From DATCMH01 sp036563505 (lineage in GTDB: Bacteria > Pseudomonadota > Alphaproteobacteria > Rhizobiales > Beijerinckiaceae): a DNA stretch of 64,000 nucleotides. The notes under the pieces are model-generated. The model did no database searches and was not told where the DNA came from. It worked only from the letters and a program-made list of their open reading frames with translations. Within the stretch, counting starts at the first letter, position 1. Each line of letters starts with the position of its first letter. Both the position numbers and the translations under genes were made by a program. The DNA lies in assembly GCA_036563505.1 (NCBI GenBank), contig DATCMH010000009.1:135657-199656 (forward strand). Direction: 5' to 3'. This document shows, one piece after another, positions 46,157 to 55,363 of this stretch.

Positions 46157-46945
46157 TCAGGCGTCCGCCGTTTCCTCAAGCGCGATCGCACCGGCCTCGG
46201 CCCAGGTAGAAAGCAAGAACCGGAACGCCGACGGGTCCGGTAGGCGACGCTTAGCCACCGTCGATCCCTCGCCGACGCGGATGGACACGCCCCCGAGCCG
46301 GTTGACCGCCTCGAAGCCGTGCTCGTCCGTGAGGTCGTCGCCGACGAAAATCGGCCGGCGGCCGGCATAGGGCGGCAGGGCCATGATCTCCTCGATCGCC
46401 ACCCCCTTGGAGACGCCGGCGGGCAGGATCTCGGCAACAGCCTTGCCCCATTGCAGCCGGTAGCCATCGCCGAGGGTGGCGACGGCAGCGCGCATGCGGG
46501 CCATGGCTTCCTCGGCGCGGTCGGGGGCGAGCCGCCAGTGCAGGGCGACCGTGCGGCCCTTGTTCTCGACGACGATCCCAGGGATGACCGCGTATTCGTC
46601 GGCGAGCGTCACTGCGAGCGCGGCAATCCGCTCGTCGGTCCGGGGGATGGCGACGCGGGGGCCGACGCGGCGCTCGACGCCGTGCAGGCCCGCGACGTCG
46701 AGGCGAACCGGCTCGAGGAAATCATCGACGACGGCCACGGCGCGGCCGGTCACGATGGCGAGAGCCCCGTCGAGCTGAGCGTGCAGCCGGACGAGCGTCT
46801 CCTTCAGCTTGGGATCGACGGCGACATCTTCGGGCCGGGCGACGATGTCGACCAGCGTGCCGTCGAAGTCGACGAACAACGCCCAGCCCGCACCCTCGAC
46901 GAGGTGCGAGGCCGGGACGCTCGGCGCAGGCGGCGCGGCGCTCAT
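46157..46945 (-). CDS. otsB: Trehalose-6-phosphate phosphatase
   Basis: The 262-aa HAD-superfamily enzyme dephosphorylates trehalose-6-phosphate. Motif I is FVDFDGTLVDI near residue 25 (nucleophile Asp), motif II region IVTGRA, and motif IV GDDLTDEHGFE, diagnostic of OtsB. I chose ATG at 46945 because it precedes the conserved region by a normal 20 residues; AGGAG lies slightly far upstream. No otsA trehalose-6-phosphate synthase is in the window. Neighbouring opgGH and glk fit an osmoadaptation and glucose-phosphate theme. Confidence 0.93.
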   Translation of the reverse strand: MSAAPPAPSVPASHLVEGAGWALFVDFDGTLVDIVARPEDVAVDPKLKETLVRLHAQLDGALAIVTGRAVAVVDDFLEPVRLDVAGLHGVERRVGPRVAIPRTDERIAALAVTLADEYAVIPGIVVENKGRTVALHWRLAPDRAEEAMARMRAAVATLGDGYRLQWGKAVAEILPAGVSKGVAIEEIMALPPYAGRRPIFVGDDLTDEHGFEAVNRLGGVSIRVGEGSTVAKRRLPDPSAFRFLLSTWAEAGAIALEETADA

Positions 46946-47326
46946 CGGGACGGGGCAGCTCCTCGGGATCGATCGTACAGGATGAAAAGCAGCCCGAACG
47001 CGGGCCGTCCTTCCATCTAGTGCAGGATCAGCCAGCCGCCAGCCACGAGCGGCGCGACGATGCCGAGAACGAAGGGGAAGACATGAGCAGCCATGACGTC
47101 TCTCCATACCCCGCGGTGTGAGAACGCGGTTCGTTTCCGCTGTGTTCCGGTTTCGATCGCGTTAAGCGAATGAAACCGTCTTCGCCCGCGGATGTTTCGG
47201 GCGAACGGCGGGCAGCTGGGCGCCGCATGTCGCGCTGAAACGAAAGCACTTCGTGAGCCGTAAGGGAGATGCGGCTTGGCAGGCCGTTCCCGGGCACTAG
47301 CTCAAGCAATGTCGGAGATCGCTTTC
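46946..47326. other. Intergenic region between otsB and the DUF4864 gene
   Basis: The stretch holds the 25-aa micro-protein frame at 47017-47094 on the minus strand and probably the divergent promoters around 47110-47260. I see no tRNA, ncRNA fold or other gene. Confidence 0.5.
47017..47094 (-). CDS. 25-aa hydrophobic micro-protein
   Basis: The frame encodes MAAHVFPFVLGIVAPLVAGG followed by five more residues and TAG. Almost the whole chain could span a membrane once. GGAGA lies exactly six bases before ATG at 47094, a strong ribosome binding site. It lies 71 bases upstream of otsB on the same strand. It resembles in size the small stabilising peptides of membrane complexes, but no family is recognised. 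Confidence 0.55.
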   Translation of the reverse strand: MAAHVFPFVLGIVAPLVAGGWLILH

Positions 47327-47737
47327 ATGCTGCGCTGGATCATCGTGTTTTTCCTCGCCTGGTCGGGGGCTGCCGCGGCCCTCGAGAGCGCCGACAAGAG
47401 CGCCATCCGGGGCGTCATCGAGCAACAGATCGATGCCATGCGCCGCGACGACGGTGCTGCGGCCTACGGCTACGCGGCCCCGACGATCCAGCGCATGTTC
47501 CCGAACCAGGAAAGCTTCATGCGCATGGTTCGCGAGGGCTACCGGCCGGTCTACAAGCCGCGCAGCGTTCTCTTCGGCGAGCTCAAGGACAGCGCCGACG
47601 AGATCACGCAATCGGTGCTGCTGCGCGACGCGGACGGTGAGGACTGGCTCGCGATCTACAGCCTCGAGCGGCAGGCCGATGGCAGCTGGAAAATCAGCGG
47701 CTGCCGGCTCACGAAAGATCTCGGCGAATCGGCCTAA
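47327..47737 (+). CDS. DUF4864 family exported protein
   Basis: The 136-aa protein has an N-terminal signal peptide (MLRWIIVFFLAWSGAAAALE). The mature part has the DUF4864 pattern: DKSAIRGVIEQQIDAMRRDD, AYGYAAPTIQRMFPNQESFM and a final WKISGCRL strand, resembling a cystatin/NTF2-like fold. I chose ATG at 47327 because GGAG lies about nine bases upstream and it places the signal at the N-terminus. It sits 100 bases before the hybrid histidine kinase. Function is unknown. Confidence 0.8.
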   Translation: MLRWIIVFFLAWSGAAAALESADKSAIRGVIEQQIDAMRRDDGAAAYGYAAPTIQRMFPNQESFMRMVREGYRPVYKPRSVLFGELKDSADEITQSVLLRDADGEDWLAIYSLERQADGSWKISGCRLTKDLGESA

Positions 47738-47837
47738 ATACGCTCCCCGCGACGCCTCCCTTCCGGAAGCTCTCATTTTGCCATAGACCTGCCGCCGCAG
47801 GCGCCGGGAACCGGCTCGGGAGAGAGGAAACTTCGCG

Positions 47838-49832
47838 ATGACGGCTGAGCCCGCCGACGCGCGGCTCGCGGCGCTCGAGGCCGAGAACCGGGCCCTGACG
47901 GCCCGAGTGGCCGATCTGGAATCCGCCTTGACCGCCTGGGGCCAGAGCGGCGGCGACGGGCTCCGGCGGCTCCTCGAAGCCGTCATGGACGCCTTTCCGG
48001 GCACGGTGCACGTCAAGGACCGCGACGACCGCTACGAGTTCGTCAACCGCTTCTTCACCGAGTACTGGGGCGTGACCCGGGAGAAGTGTCTCGGGCACAC
48101 CCCCGTCGAGGTTTTCGGCGACCTCGGCTACTCGGTCGCCGAGCGCGACCGGATCGTCCTCGCGACGAAGCGGGCGCTTCCCTATTACGAGGTCGATTAC
48201 CCGCAGCGCGACGGGCGGCGCGTCATCGTGCTCTCGACGAAGGTTCCGCTCCTCGACGCCGCGGGCGAGGTCGAGCACATCGTCACCGTCGGCCTCGACG
48301 TGAGCTCACTGCGTCTGGCCGAGGCGAAGCAGCGCACGAGCGAGCTCCTGATGCGCTCGGTGGTCGAGGCGGCCCTGGACGGGATCGTGATCACCGATTC
48401 CGGCGGCCGCGTCCTGGCCTTCAATCCCGCCGCGGAGGCGCTGTTCGGCGTGAGCCGCGCGGCCATGCTCGGCGATGAGCGGCAGGACGGCGCTCCTCTC
48501 GAGACCTTCGGCCTAGCGGGATTGCTCGGAGCCGAGCGCGTCGCCCGGCGCCTCGAAGCCGAGTTGCGCCGCGCCGATGGAAGCCTCTTCCCGGCCGAGG
48601 TCACCGTGACCCGGGCCAACCTGGAGGAGAACGACGCGTGGATCGCTACCATCCGCGACCTCACCGAGCGGCGGGGCACCGAGGCGCGGCTCGCGGAGCA
48701 ACAGCAAGCCCTGCATCAGAGCGAGAAGCTCGGGGCGCTCGGCTCCCTGCTGGCGGGCGTCGCCCACGAGCTCAACAACCCGCTCTCCGTCGTCCTGGCG
48801 CAGACCGCCCTCCTCAAGGAAACGGCGACCGACGCGCGCACCGCCGAGCGCGGTGAACGCATCTACACCGCCGCCGAGCGCTGCGCCCGGATCGTGCGCT
48901 CGTTCCTCGCCATCGCGCGTCAGCGCACCCCGGAATACGCCGCCGTTCCGTTCGGCCAGGTTCTGCGGACCTCCCTCGAACTCACGTCCTATGGCCTGCG
49001 CAGCAGTGGGATCGGCCTGGAGATCGATCTCGCCCCGAACTTACCGCCCGTATGGGGCGATGCCGACCAGCTGGGCCAAGTGGTGATGAACCTCGTGGTC
49101 AACGCGCAGCAGGCCTTGCAGGAGCGGCGATCGGACCGGCGCCTGCGCATCGCGGCGCAGCCGGATGGCGCGGGATGGGTACGGGTGACCGTTGCCGATA
49201 ACGGACCGGGCATCCCCGACGCGATCCGCTCCAAGATCTTCGACCCGTTCTTCACGACGAAGCCCGTCGGCAAGGGCACGGGCGTCGGCCTCTCGGTGTG
49301 CCTCGGGATCGTGCAGTCCCACGGCGGCAGCCTGCGGGCGGAGGAGAGTGCGGGCGGCGGCGCCACCTTCGTCATGCTGTTGCCGACGGCGCAGGCCGAG
49401 GGCGCCTCCGCCGTCACGGCGCCGATGCCCGAAGAGATCCCCGCCCCTTCGCCGACCGCGATCCTTATCGTCGACGACGAGCCCGACATCGCCCAGCTCC
49501 TCTCCGAGATCGTCGCGCCCATGGCGAGCCGGGTCGACATCGCCGAGAACGGGGCAGTGGCGCTGCGCTACCTGCGGGAGCACCCGTATCACCTCGTCAT
49601 GAGCGACCTGCGCATGCCGGAGCTCGACGGCCCGGGGCTGCTGCGGGAACTGCGCGGCCTCAAGCTGCCGCAGCCGCCGGCGGTTCTCTTCATCACCGGC
49701 GACACGCTGCACCACAATCTCGAGTCGTTCCTCGACGAGATCGGCTCGCCGGTCATCGAGAAGCCGTTCCTGCCGAGCGAGGTGCGTCGCCGCGTGAGCG
49801 AGCTGCTGGACGCGCGCCGAACGCAGGGGTGA
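47838..49832 (+). CDS. PAS-domain hybrid histidine kinase with C-terminal receiver
   Basis: The 664-aa cytoplasmic sensor has no membrane segment. A short coiled coil (residues 5-37) is followed by PAS 1 (about 43-155), PAS 2 (about 165-275), the HisKA H-box GVAHELNNPLS with His310, an HATPase with VVNAQQAL and GTGVGLSVC, and a receiver from about residue 541. The receiver phospho-acceptor is Asp590 in MSDLRMPELDG, with Lys642. GAGAGGAAA lies before ATG. The signal is unknown. It is 118 bases upstream of the peptide importer operon in the same direction. Confidence 0.93.
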   Translation: MTAEPADARLAALEAENRALTARVADLESALTAWGQSGGDGLRRLLEAVMDAFPGTVHVKDRDDRYEFVNRFFTEYWGVTREKCLGHTPVEVFGDLGYSVAERDRIVLATKRALPYYEVDYPQRDGRRVIVLSTKVPLLDAAGEVEHIVTVGLDVSSLRLAEAKQRTSELLMRSVVEAALDGIVITDSGGRVLAFNPAAEALFGVSRAAMLGDERQDGAPLETFGLAGLLGAERVARRLEAELRRADGSLFPAEVTVTRANLEENDAWIATIRDLTERRGTEARLAEQQQALHQSEKLGALGSLLAGVAHELNNPLSVVLAQTALLKETATDARTAERGERIYTAAERCARIVRSFLAIARQRTPEYAAVPFGQVLRTSLELTSYGLRSSGIGLEIDLAPNLPPVWGDADQLGQVVMNLVVNAQQALQERRSDRRLRIAAQPDGAGWVRVTVADNGPGIPDAIRSKIFDPFFTTKPVGKGTGVGLSVCLGIVQSHGGSLRAEESAGGGATFVMLLPTAQAEGASAVTAPMPEEIPAPSPTAILIVDDEPDIAQLLSEIVAPMASRVDIAENGAVALRYLREHPYHLVMSDLRMPELDGPGLLRELRGLKLPQPPAVLFITGDTLHHNLESFLDEIGSPVIEKPFLPSEVRRRVSELLDARRTQG

Positions 49833-49950
49833 ATGCAGCGCCTGGGCGGGCTCCCTCGTCCCGCGCGGACTCGACAGGGCGCCTGCCGTGGCGTCAACTT
49901 CGTTCGACGCGAACCACCGACGACGCGGACGTTAAGGAGGGAACGGCACG

Positions 49951-51531
49951 ATGAAACGATTTCGCACCATGGCGGCGGTGGCGGCGCTCGCCTTCGGCCT
50001 TGGCGCGGCGAAAGCCGCGACGCCGTCGGACACGCTGGTGATGGGCTGGTGGATCGACGACCTGATCTCCCTCGACCCGGCCGAGATCTTCGAGTTCTCG
50101 GGCAGCGAAATCGCCGGCAACGCCTACGAGACCCTCATCAGCTTCGACTACAAGGACGTCACCAAGCTCTCGAGCAACGTGGCCGAGTCCTGGACCACAT
50201 CGCCGGACGGCAAGACGCACACGTTCAAAATCAAGCCAAGCAAGAAATTCGCGTCGGGCAATCCGCTGACCGCCGAGGACGTAGTGTTCTCCCTCCATCG
50301 CGCGGTGCTGCTCGACAAGTCCCCGGCCTTCATCCTCGGCCAGTTCGGCCTGACCAAGGACAACGTGAAGGACAAGATCAAGCAGACCGGTCCGCTCGAG
50401 CTCACGCTCGAGGTCGACAAGCCCTACGCGCCCACCTTCGTCCTGTATTCCCTGACCGCGACGGTCGCTTCCATCGTCGACAAGAAGCTCGTCCTGCAGA
50501 ACGAGAAGGATGGCGACCTCGGCTATGGTTGGCTCAAGACCCGCTACGCCGGCTCCGGCCCGTTCAAGATTCGCGACTGGAAGGCCAACGAGGTCGTGGT
50601 CCTCGAGCGGAACGAAAACGCCACGACGAAGCCGACGCTGACCCGGGTGATATACCGGCACCTGAAGGAAACCGCGACGCAGCGCCTCCTGCTCGAGAAG
50701 GGCGACATCGACATCGCCCGCAACCTCAGTCCGGAGGAGATCGACGCGGTCCGCAAGGATCCGAACATCAAGATCCAGGACGGGCCGAAGGGCACCCTCT
50801 ACTACATGGGCTTGAACCAGAAGAACGCGACGCTGGCGAAGCCCGAGGTGCGCGAGGCGCTCAAACACCTCGTCGACTACCAGGCGATGGCCGACACCAT
50901 CATGAAGTACAAGGTGAAGGTCCATCAGACCTTCCTGCCGGAGGGCTTCCTCGGCGTCCTCAACGAGAATCCGTACAAGCTCGATGTGGCGAAGGCGAAG
51001 GAGCTCCTCGCCAAGGCCGGCCATCCGAACGGCCTCACGATCACGATGGACACCCGCTCCACGCCGGAGATCACCGGCATGGCGCAGGCCATCCAGCAGA
51101 CCTTCGCGCAAGCGGGCGTAAAGCTCGACCTCATCCCGGGCGACGGCAAGCAGGTGCTCACGAAGTACCGCGCGCGCCAGCATGACATCTTCATCGGCCA
51201 GTGGGGCGCCGACTATCAGGACCCGAACACCAACGCCGACACCTTCGCGGCGAACGACAACAATGCGGACGACGCGAAGGCAAAGCCCCTCACCTGGCGC
51301 AACGCCTGGGATCCGGGCGCGCTCACCCAAAAAACCCGCGCCGCCGTCCTGGAACGTGACGCGGACAAGCGTGCCGCGATCTATCGCGAGCTGCAGAAAG
51401 ACGTGATGGCCAACGGCCCGTTCATCACCATGTTCCAGCAGATCGAGGTCGCGGCCGTCCGCAAGAACGTCGAGGGCTTCATCATCGGCCCGTCGTTCAG
51501 CACGAACTCCGTCACCGCCGCGCGGAAGTAA
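49951..51531 (+). CDS. Peptide/nickel-type ABC transporter substrate-binding protein (family 5)
   Basis: The 526-aa periplasmic protein has a signal peptide ending near residue 22 (GAAKA). Family-5 features are the AESWTTSPDGKTHTFKI motif, a DAE-like LTAEDVVFSLHR, and the DxWGADYxDPNTNAD region close to the C-terminus. AAGGAGGG lies seven bases before ATG, suggesting strong expression. It starts a five-gene importer with overlapping downstream genes. The ligand is likely an oligopeptide or similar; this is not specified by sequence. Confidence 0.92.
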   Translation: MKRFRTMAAVAALAFGLGAAKAATPSDTLVMGWWIDDLISLDPAEIFEFSGSEIAGNAYETLISFDYKDVTKLSSNVAESWTTSPDGKTHTFKIKPSKKFASGNPLTAEDVVFSLHRAVLLDKSPAFILGQFGLTKDNVKDKIKQTGPLELTLEVDKPYAPTFVLYSLTATVASIVDKKLVLQNEKDGDLGYGWLKTRYAGSGPFKIRDWKANEVVVLERNENATTKPTLTRVIYRHLKETATQRLLLEKGDIDIARNLSPEEIDAVRKDPNIKIQDGPKGTLYYMGLNQKNATLAKPEVREALKHLVDYQAMADTIMKYKVKVHQTFLPEGFLGVLNENPYKLDVAKAKELLAKAGHPNGLTITMDTRSTPEITGMAQAIQQTFAQAGVKLDLIPGDGKQVLTKYRARQHDIFIGQWGADYQDPNTNADTFAANDNNADDAKAKPLTWRNAWDPGALTQKTRAAVLERDADKRAAIYRELQKDVMANGPFITMFQQIEVAAVRKNVEGFIIGPSFSTNSVTAARK

Positions 51532-52581
51532 ATGCCCGCCACGACCCGAGGAGGACTCGCCGGAGCCCTCCTCCCCTTCCTCGCCGGTCTAGCGCGTTTC
51601 ATGGGCATGACGGCGGTCACCCTGCTCGGGTTGCTCGCCGTCACCTTCATCATCGGCCGCGTCGTGCCCATCGATCCGGTGATCGCCATCGTGGGCGATC
51701 GTGCCCCGCCCCAGGTCTATGACCGCGTGCGCCGCGAGCTCGGGCTCGACCTGCCCTTAGCCGAGCAGTTCTGGGTCTACCTCAAGCGCGCCGTTACGGG
51801 TGATTTCGGCACCTCCGTGCTGACCTCGAATCAGGTGATCTCGGATATCGCCCGGGTGTTTCCGGCGACCCTCGAGCTCGCGACGCTCGGAACCCTGATC
51901 GGCACCCTGATCGGCGTTCCGCTCGGCGTGCTCGCGGCGGTGAGGCGCGGCGGCTGGATCGACCAGATCGTGCGGGTCGTCGGCCTCGTCGGCTACTCGG
52001 TGCCGATCTTCTGGCTCGGTCTGATGAGCCTGCTGCTCTTCTACGCCAAGCTCGGCTGGGTCGAAGGTCCCGGGCGGATCGACGTCTCCTATTCGTACCT
52101 CTACACGGAGACGACCGGCCTCGTTCTCCTCGACACGGCGATGCAGGGCCAGTGGGACGCGTTCCGCAACGCGCTCGGCCACATCGCCTTGCCCGCCGGC
52201 CTGCTCGGCTATTTCTCGCTTGCCTATATCAGCCGCATGACGCGCTCGTTTATGCTGAACGAGCTGCAGCAGGAATACGTCACCGCCGCCCGGGTGAAGG
52301 GTCTGTCGGAGGCGCGGGTGATCTGGCGCCACGCGCTGCGCAACGCCGCCGTGCCGCTCGTCACGGTGATCGCGCTCTCTTACGCGGGGCTTCTCGAAGG
52401 CTCCGTCCTCACTGAGACGGTTTTTGCCTGGCCGGGGCTTGGCCAGTACATCACCAACTCGCTGCAGAACGCCGACATGAACGCCGTGCTCGGCGGCACG
52501 CTCGTCATCGGCGCGATCTTCGTCGGGCTGAACCTGATGAGCGACCTGCTCTATCGGCTGCTCGATCCGAGGACGCGATGA
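51532..52581 (+). CDS. Dipeptide-type ABC transporter permease (DppB-like)
   Basis: The 349-aa inner-membrane protein has six hydrophobic segments of the BPD_transp_1 family. The conserved EAA loop appears as EYVTAARVKGLSEARVIWRHALRNA. It begins immediately after the binding-protein stop (zero-base gap) and overlaps the next permease by four bases. It forms the channel with the DppC-like subunit. Confidence 0.94.
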   Translation: MPATTRGGLAGALLPFLAGLARFMGMTAVTLLGLLAVTFIIGRVVPIDPVIAIVGDRAPPQVYDRVRRELGLDLPLAEQFWVYLKRAVTGDFGTSVLTSNQVISDIARVFPATLELATLGTLIGTLIGVPLGVLAAVRRGGWIDQIVRVVGLVGYSVPIFWLGLMSLLLFYAKLGWVEGPGRIDVSYSYLYTETTGLVLLDTAMQGQWDAFRNALGHIALPAGLLGYFSLAYISRMTRSFMLNELQQEYVTAARVKGLSEARVIWRHALRNAAVPLVTVIALSYAGLLEGSVLTETVFAWPGLGQYITNSLQNADMNAVLGGTLVIGAIFVGLNLMSDLLYRLLDPRTR

Positions 52582-53507
52582 GCACGCCCCTCTCCGCCCC
52601 GGCACCGACTTGGCGAGAGTGGCTCCTCTCGCCCACCCCTGAGTCTCGGACGCAGGCGAGGCTCGGACGCGCCTACCTCGGCTGGCGCGCCTTCGCGCGC
52701 AATCCGCTCGCGGTTGTGGGGCTCGTCATCGTCTTCCTCCTCATCCTGGTCGCGATCTTCGCGGACCTCCTCGCGCCATTTTCTCCCGTCGCCGGCGGTG
52801 ACCTGCGCACCCAACGGCTCCTGCCGCCGAGCTGGACGAACCTGTTCGGCACCGACGATCAGGCGCGGGACATCCTCTCGCGGCTTCTCCATGGCTCGCG
52901 TATCACGCTCTTCGTCGTCGCCCTCGTCTCAATTATCGCTACTCCGATCGGCCTCCTCGTCGGCACCGTGGCGGGTTACCTCGGCGGATGGGTCGATGCG
53001 GTGCTGATGCGCCTGACCGACATCTTCCTCGCCTTTCCCCGGCTCATCTTGGCGCTCGCCTTCGTCGCGGCCCTCGGGCCCGGAATCGAGAACGCGGTGA
53101 TCGCCATCGCGATCACCTCCTGGCCGCCCTACGCCCGCATCGCCCGGGCCGAGACGCTGACCATCCGCAACTCGGATTTCATCGCGGCCGTGCGCCTCCA
53201 GGGCGCCTCGACGGCGCGGATCATCTGGAAGCACGTGGTGCCGCTGTGCCTGTCCTCCGTGATCGTGCGCGTGACGCTCGACATGGCGGGCATCATCCTG
53301 ACCGCCGCCGGCCTCGGCTTCCTCGGGCTGGGGGCGCAGCCACCGACCCCCGAATGGGGCGCCATGGTCGCGACCGGACGCAACTACCTCATCGACTATT
53401 GGTGGGTCGCGACCGTGCCGGGGCTTGCCATCTGCATCGTCAGCCTCGGCTTCAACCTTCTCGGCGACGGCCTGCGGGACGTGCTCGATCCCAAGGCCGC
53501 CCGATGA
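52578..53507 (+). CDS. Dipeptide-type ABC transporter permease (DppC-like)
   Basis: The 309-aa permease has an N-terminal OppC-type segment (RAFARNPLAVVGLVIVFLLIL) and an EAA loop DFIAAVRLQGASTARIIWKHV. The FGTDDQARDILSRLLHGSR motif is typical of DppC/OppC. It overlaps both neighbours by four bases (ATGA), showing tight coupling in the operon. Confidence 0.94.
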   Translation: MSTPLSAPAPTWREWLLSPTPESRTQARLGRAYLGWRAFARNPLAVVGLVIVFLLILVAIFADLLAPFSPVAGGDLRTQRLLPPSWTNLFGTDDQARDILSRLLHGSRITLFVVALVSIIATPIGLLVGTVAGYLGGWVDAVLMRLTDIFLAFPRLILALAFVAALGPGIENAVIAIAITSWPPYARIARAETLTIRNSDFIAAVRLQGASTARIIWKHVVPLCLSSVIVRVTLDMAGIILTAAGLGFLGLGAQPPTPEWGAMVATGRNYLIDYWWVATVPGLAICIVSLGFNLLGDGLRDVLDPKAAR

Positions 53508-54343
53508 GCGATCGCCCTCTCCTCGAGGTCGAGGATCTTCACGTCCGCTTCCACCTGCGGACGGGCACGGTCCACGCCGTGCGGGGATTGTCTTTCACGC
53601 TCGGGCGGGAGCGCCTTGGAATCGTGGGCGAGTCCGGGTCCGGCAAGTCGCAGACCGGCCGGGCCATCCTCGGGCTGACGCCGCCACCTGGCGAGGTGAC
53701 GGCGAAGCGCCTTGCCTTTGACGGCACCGACCTCCTGAGCGCCTCGCGACGACAGCTCCGGACCTTGCGCGGCGAGCGCATGACCATGGTCATGCAGGAC
53801 CCGAAATACTCGCTCAACCCGGTGATGACGATCGGGGCGCAGATCATCGAGGCCTACCGGGCGCACGCCAAGGCGAGCCGGGCCGAGGCCAAGGACCGGG
53901 CGCTTGCCATGCTCGAGGCGGTCAAGATGCGCGATCCCGCCCGCGTCTTCGCGCTCTACCCCCACGAGGTCTCGGGCGGCATGGGGCAGCGCGCCATGAT
54001 CGCCATGATGCTCGTGACCGAACCCGACCTGCTCATCGCCGACGAGCCCACCTCGGCGCTGGACGTGACGGTGGCAATCGAGGTGCTGCGCATCCTCGAC
54101 GAGCTCGTCTCCGAGCGCGGCATGGGCCTGATCCTGATCTCCCATGACCTGAAGCTCGTTTCCTCCTTCTGCGACCGAGTGCTCGTGATGTATGCCGGCC
54201 GGGTCGTGGAGGCGCTCGAAGCGAGGGAATTACGGGACGCCAAGCACCCCTACACGCAAGGGCTCCTCGACTGCCTGCCGACGCTCGTCGGCGACCGCCA
54301 TCCCTTGCCGACCCTGCAGCGCGACGCGGCCTGGGCCGAGTGA
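53504..54343 (+). CDS. Peptide-type ABC transporter ATP-binding protein (DppD-like)
   Basis: The 279-aa ABC ATPase has Walker A GESGSGKSQ near residue 42, where the usual Ser/Thr after GK is present as Ser. The signature is VSGGMGQRAMIAMML and Walker B is LLIADEPTSALD. The C-terminal oligopeptide-transporter tail seen in many DppD proteins is short here and its cysteine cluster is not evident. ATG at 53504 overlaps the permease stop. Confidence 0.93.
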   Translation: MSDRPLLEVEDLHVRFHLRTGTVHAVRGLSFTLGRERLGIVGESGSGKSQTGRAILGLTPPPGEVTAKRLAFDGTDLLSASRRQLRTLRGERMTMVMQDPKYSLNPVMTIGAQIIEAYRAHAKASRAEAKDRALAMLEAVKMRDPARVFALYPHEVSGGMGQRAMIAMMLVTEPDLLIADEPTSALDVTVAIEVLRILDELVSERGMGLILISHDLKLVSSFCDRVLVMYAGRVVEALEARELRDAKHPYTQGLLDCLPTLVGDRHPLPTLQRDAAWAE

Positions 54344-55110
54344 TGCTGTCCGTCGATCGATTGCAGGTCATCTATGGCACCGGCCGGCTCCGCACGACGG
54401 CCGTGGCGGAGGCGAGTTTCTCGGTTCCGGCCGGGGGAGCCTACGGGCTCGTCGGCGAGTCCGGATCGGGCAAGTCGACGGTGCTGCGCGCGATCTGCGG
54501 CTTGGCCCCGGTGTCCGGCGGCACCATCCATGTCGACGGACAGCCGGTCCCGACGCCGCGCACCAAAGCCTTCTACCGCACGGTCCAGATGGTGTTCCAG
54601 GACCCCTACGGGTCACTGCACCCGCGACACGCCGTCGACCAGATCCTGTCCGAGCCGCTCGCCATCCACGGCGAGACGCGCGGCGCGGAGGCGCGGATCC
54701 TCGCCACCCTGAAGGAAGTCGGCCTCGGACCATCGTTCCGCTTCCGCTACCCGCACCAGCTCTCAGGGGGGCAACGCCAGCGCATAGCCATCGCGCGGGC
54801 ACTCATCCTGCGCCCGAAGGTGCTGCTCCTCGACGAGCCGACCTCGGCCCTCGACGCTTCGGTTCAGGCGGAAATCCTCAATCTGCTCGAAGAGTTGCGC
54901 TCGTCCCTTAATCTTACCTACGTGCTCGTCAGCCACGACCTCGCCGTGGTGGCGCATCTGTGCGACCGCCTTCTCGTCATGCGTCACGGCGCGGTGGTGG
55001 AGGAGACCACCGCCGCTGCGCTCCGGTCCGGGGAGGTGCAGAGCGACTACACGCGCACGCTTATCGCGGCGAGCCAGGGCTACACCCGCGCCGCGCCGCC
55101 GATCGGCTGA
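54343..55110 (+). CDS. Peptide-type ABC transporter ATP-binding protein (DppF-like)
   Basis: The 255-aa ABC ATPase has Walker A GESGSGKST near residue 38, signature LSGGQRQRIAIARAL and Walker B VLLLDEPTSALD. FQDPYGSLHPR after the Q-loop is typical of the DppF/OppF branch. ATG at 54343 overlaps the previous stop (TGATG); a GTG one codon upstream is possible. It ends the operon. Confidence 0.93.
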   Translation: MLSVDRLQVIYGTGRLRTTAVAEASFSVPAGGAYGLVGESGSGKSTVLRAICGLAPVSGGTIHVDGQPVPTPRTKAFYRTVQMVFQDPYGSLHPRHAVDQILSEPLAIHGETRGAEARILATLKEVGLGPSFRFRYPHQLSGGQRQRIAIARALILRPKVLLLDEPTSALDASVQAEILNLLEELRSSLNLTYVLVSHDLAVVAHLCDRLLVMRHGAVVEETTAAALRSGEVQSDYTRTLIAASQGYTRAAPPIG

Positions 55111-55111
55111 G

Positions 55112-55354
55112 CTACTGACGCACGGGTGGTGCGGTCTCGCTCGTCTGCGACCGGCCCGATGTCTTGCCGCCGGCAGGCGCCTGGACGTGGGAGAGATAAC
55201 CGGCCGGATCAGGCTTGTACTCGTCCGACACCCGGGTCGAGCCGGCCCGGGCGAAAGCGTCGCCGGCGTTGCGCGCGAAGCCGCCCTCCAGGATCGCGTA
55301 AGCCGCTGCCGCGATCAGGGCGACGCCAAGACAGGACAGGAGGAATACGCGCAT
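55112..55354 (-). CDS. Small membrane-anchored protein at the end of the FDH operon
   Basis: The 80-aa protein starts with a membrane segment (MRVFLLSCLGVALIAAAAYA), followed by a polar periplasmic tail rich in Ala, Pro and Ser. Its start is nine bases after the stop of the cytochrome b subunit, so it is almost certainly co-transcribed with formate dehydrogenase. I recognise no family. It could be a small accessory subunit or assembly aid of the complex; this is inference from position. Confidence 0.65.
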   Translation of the reverse strand: MRVFLLSCLGVALIAAAAYAILEGGFARNAGDAFARAGSTRVSDEYKPDPAGYLSHVQAPAGGKTSGRSQTSETAPPVRQ

Positions 55355-55363
55355 GCTGCCAAC

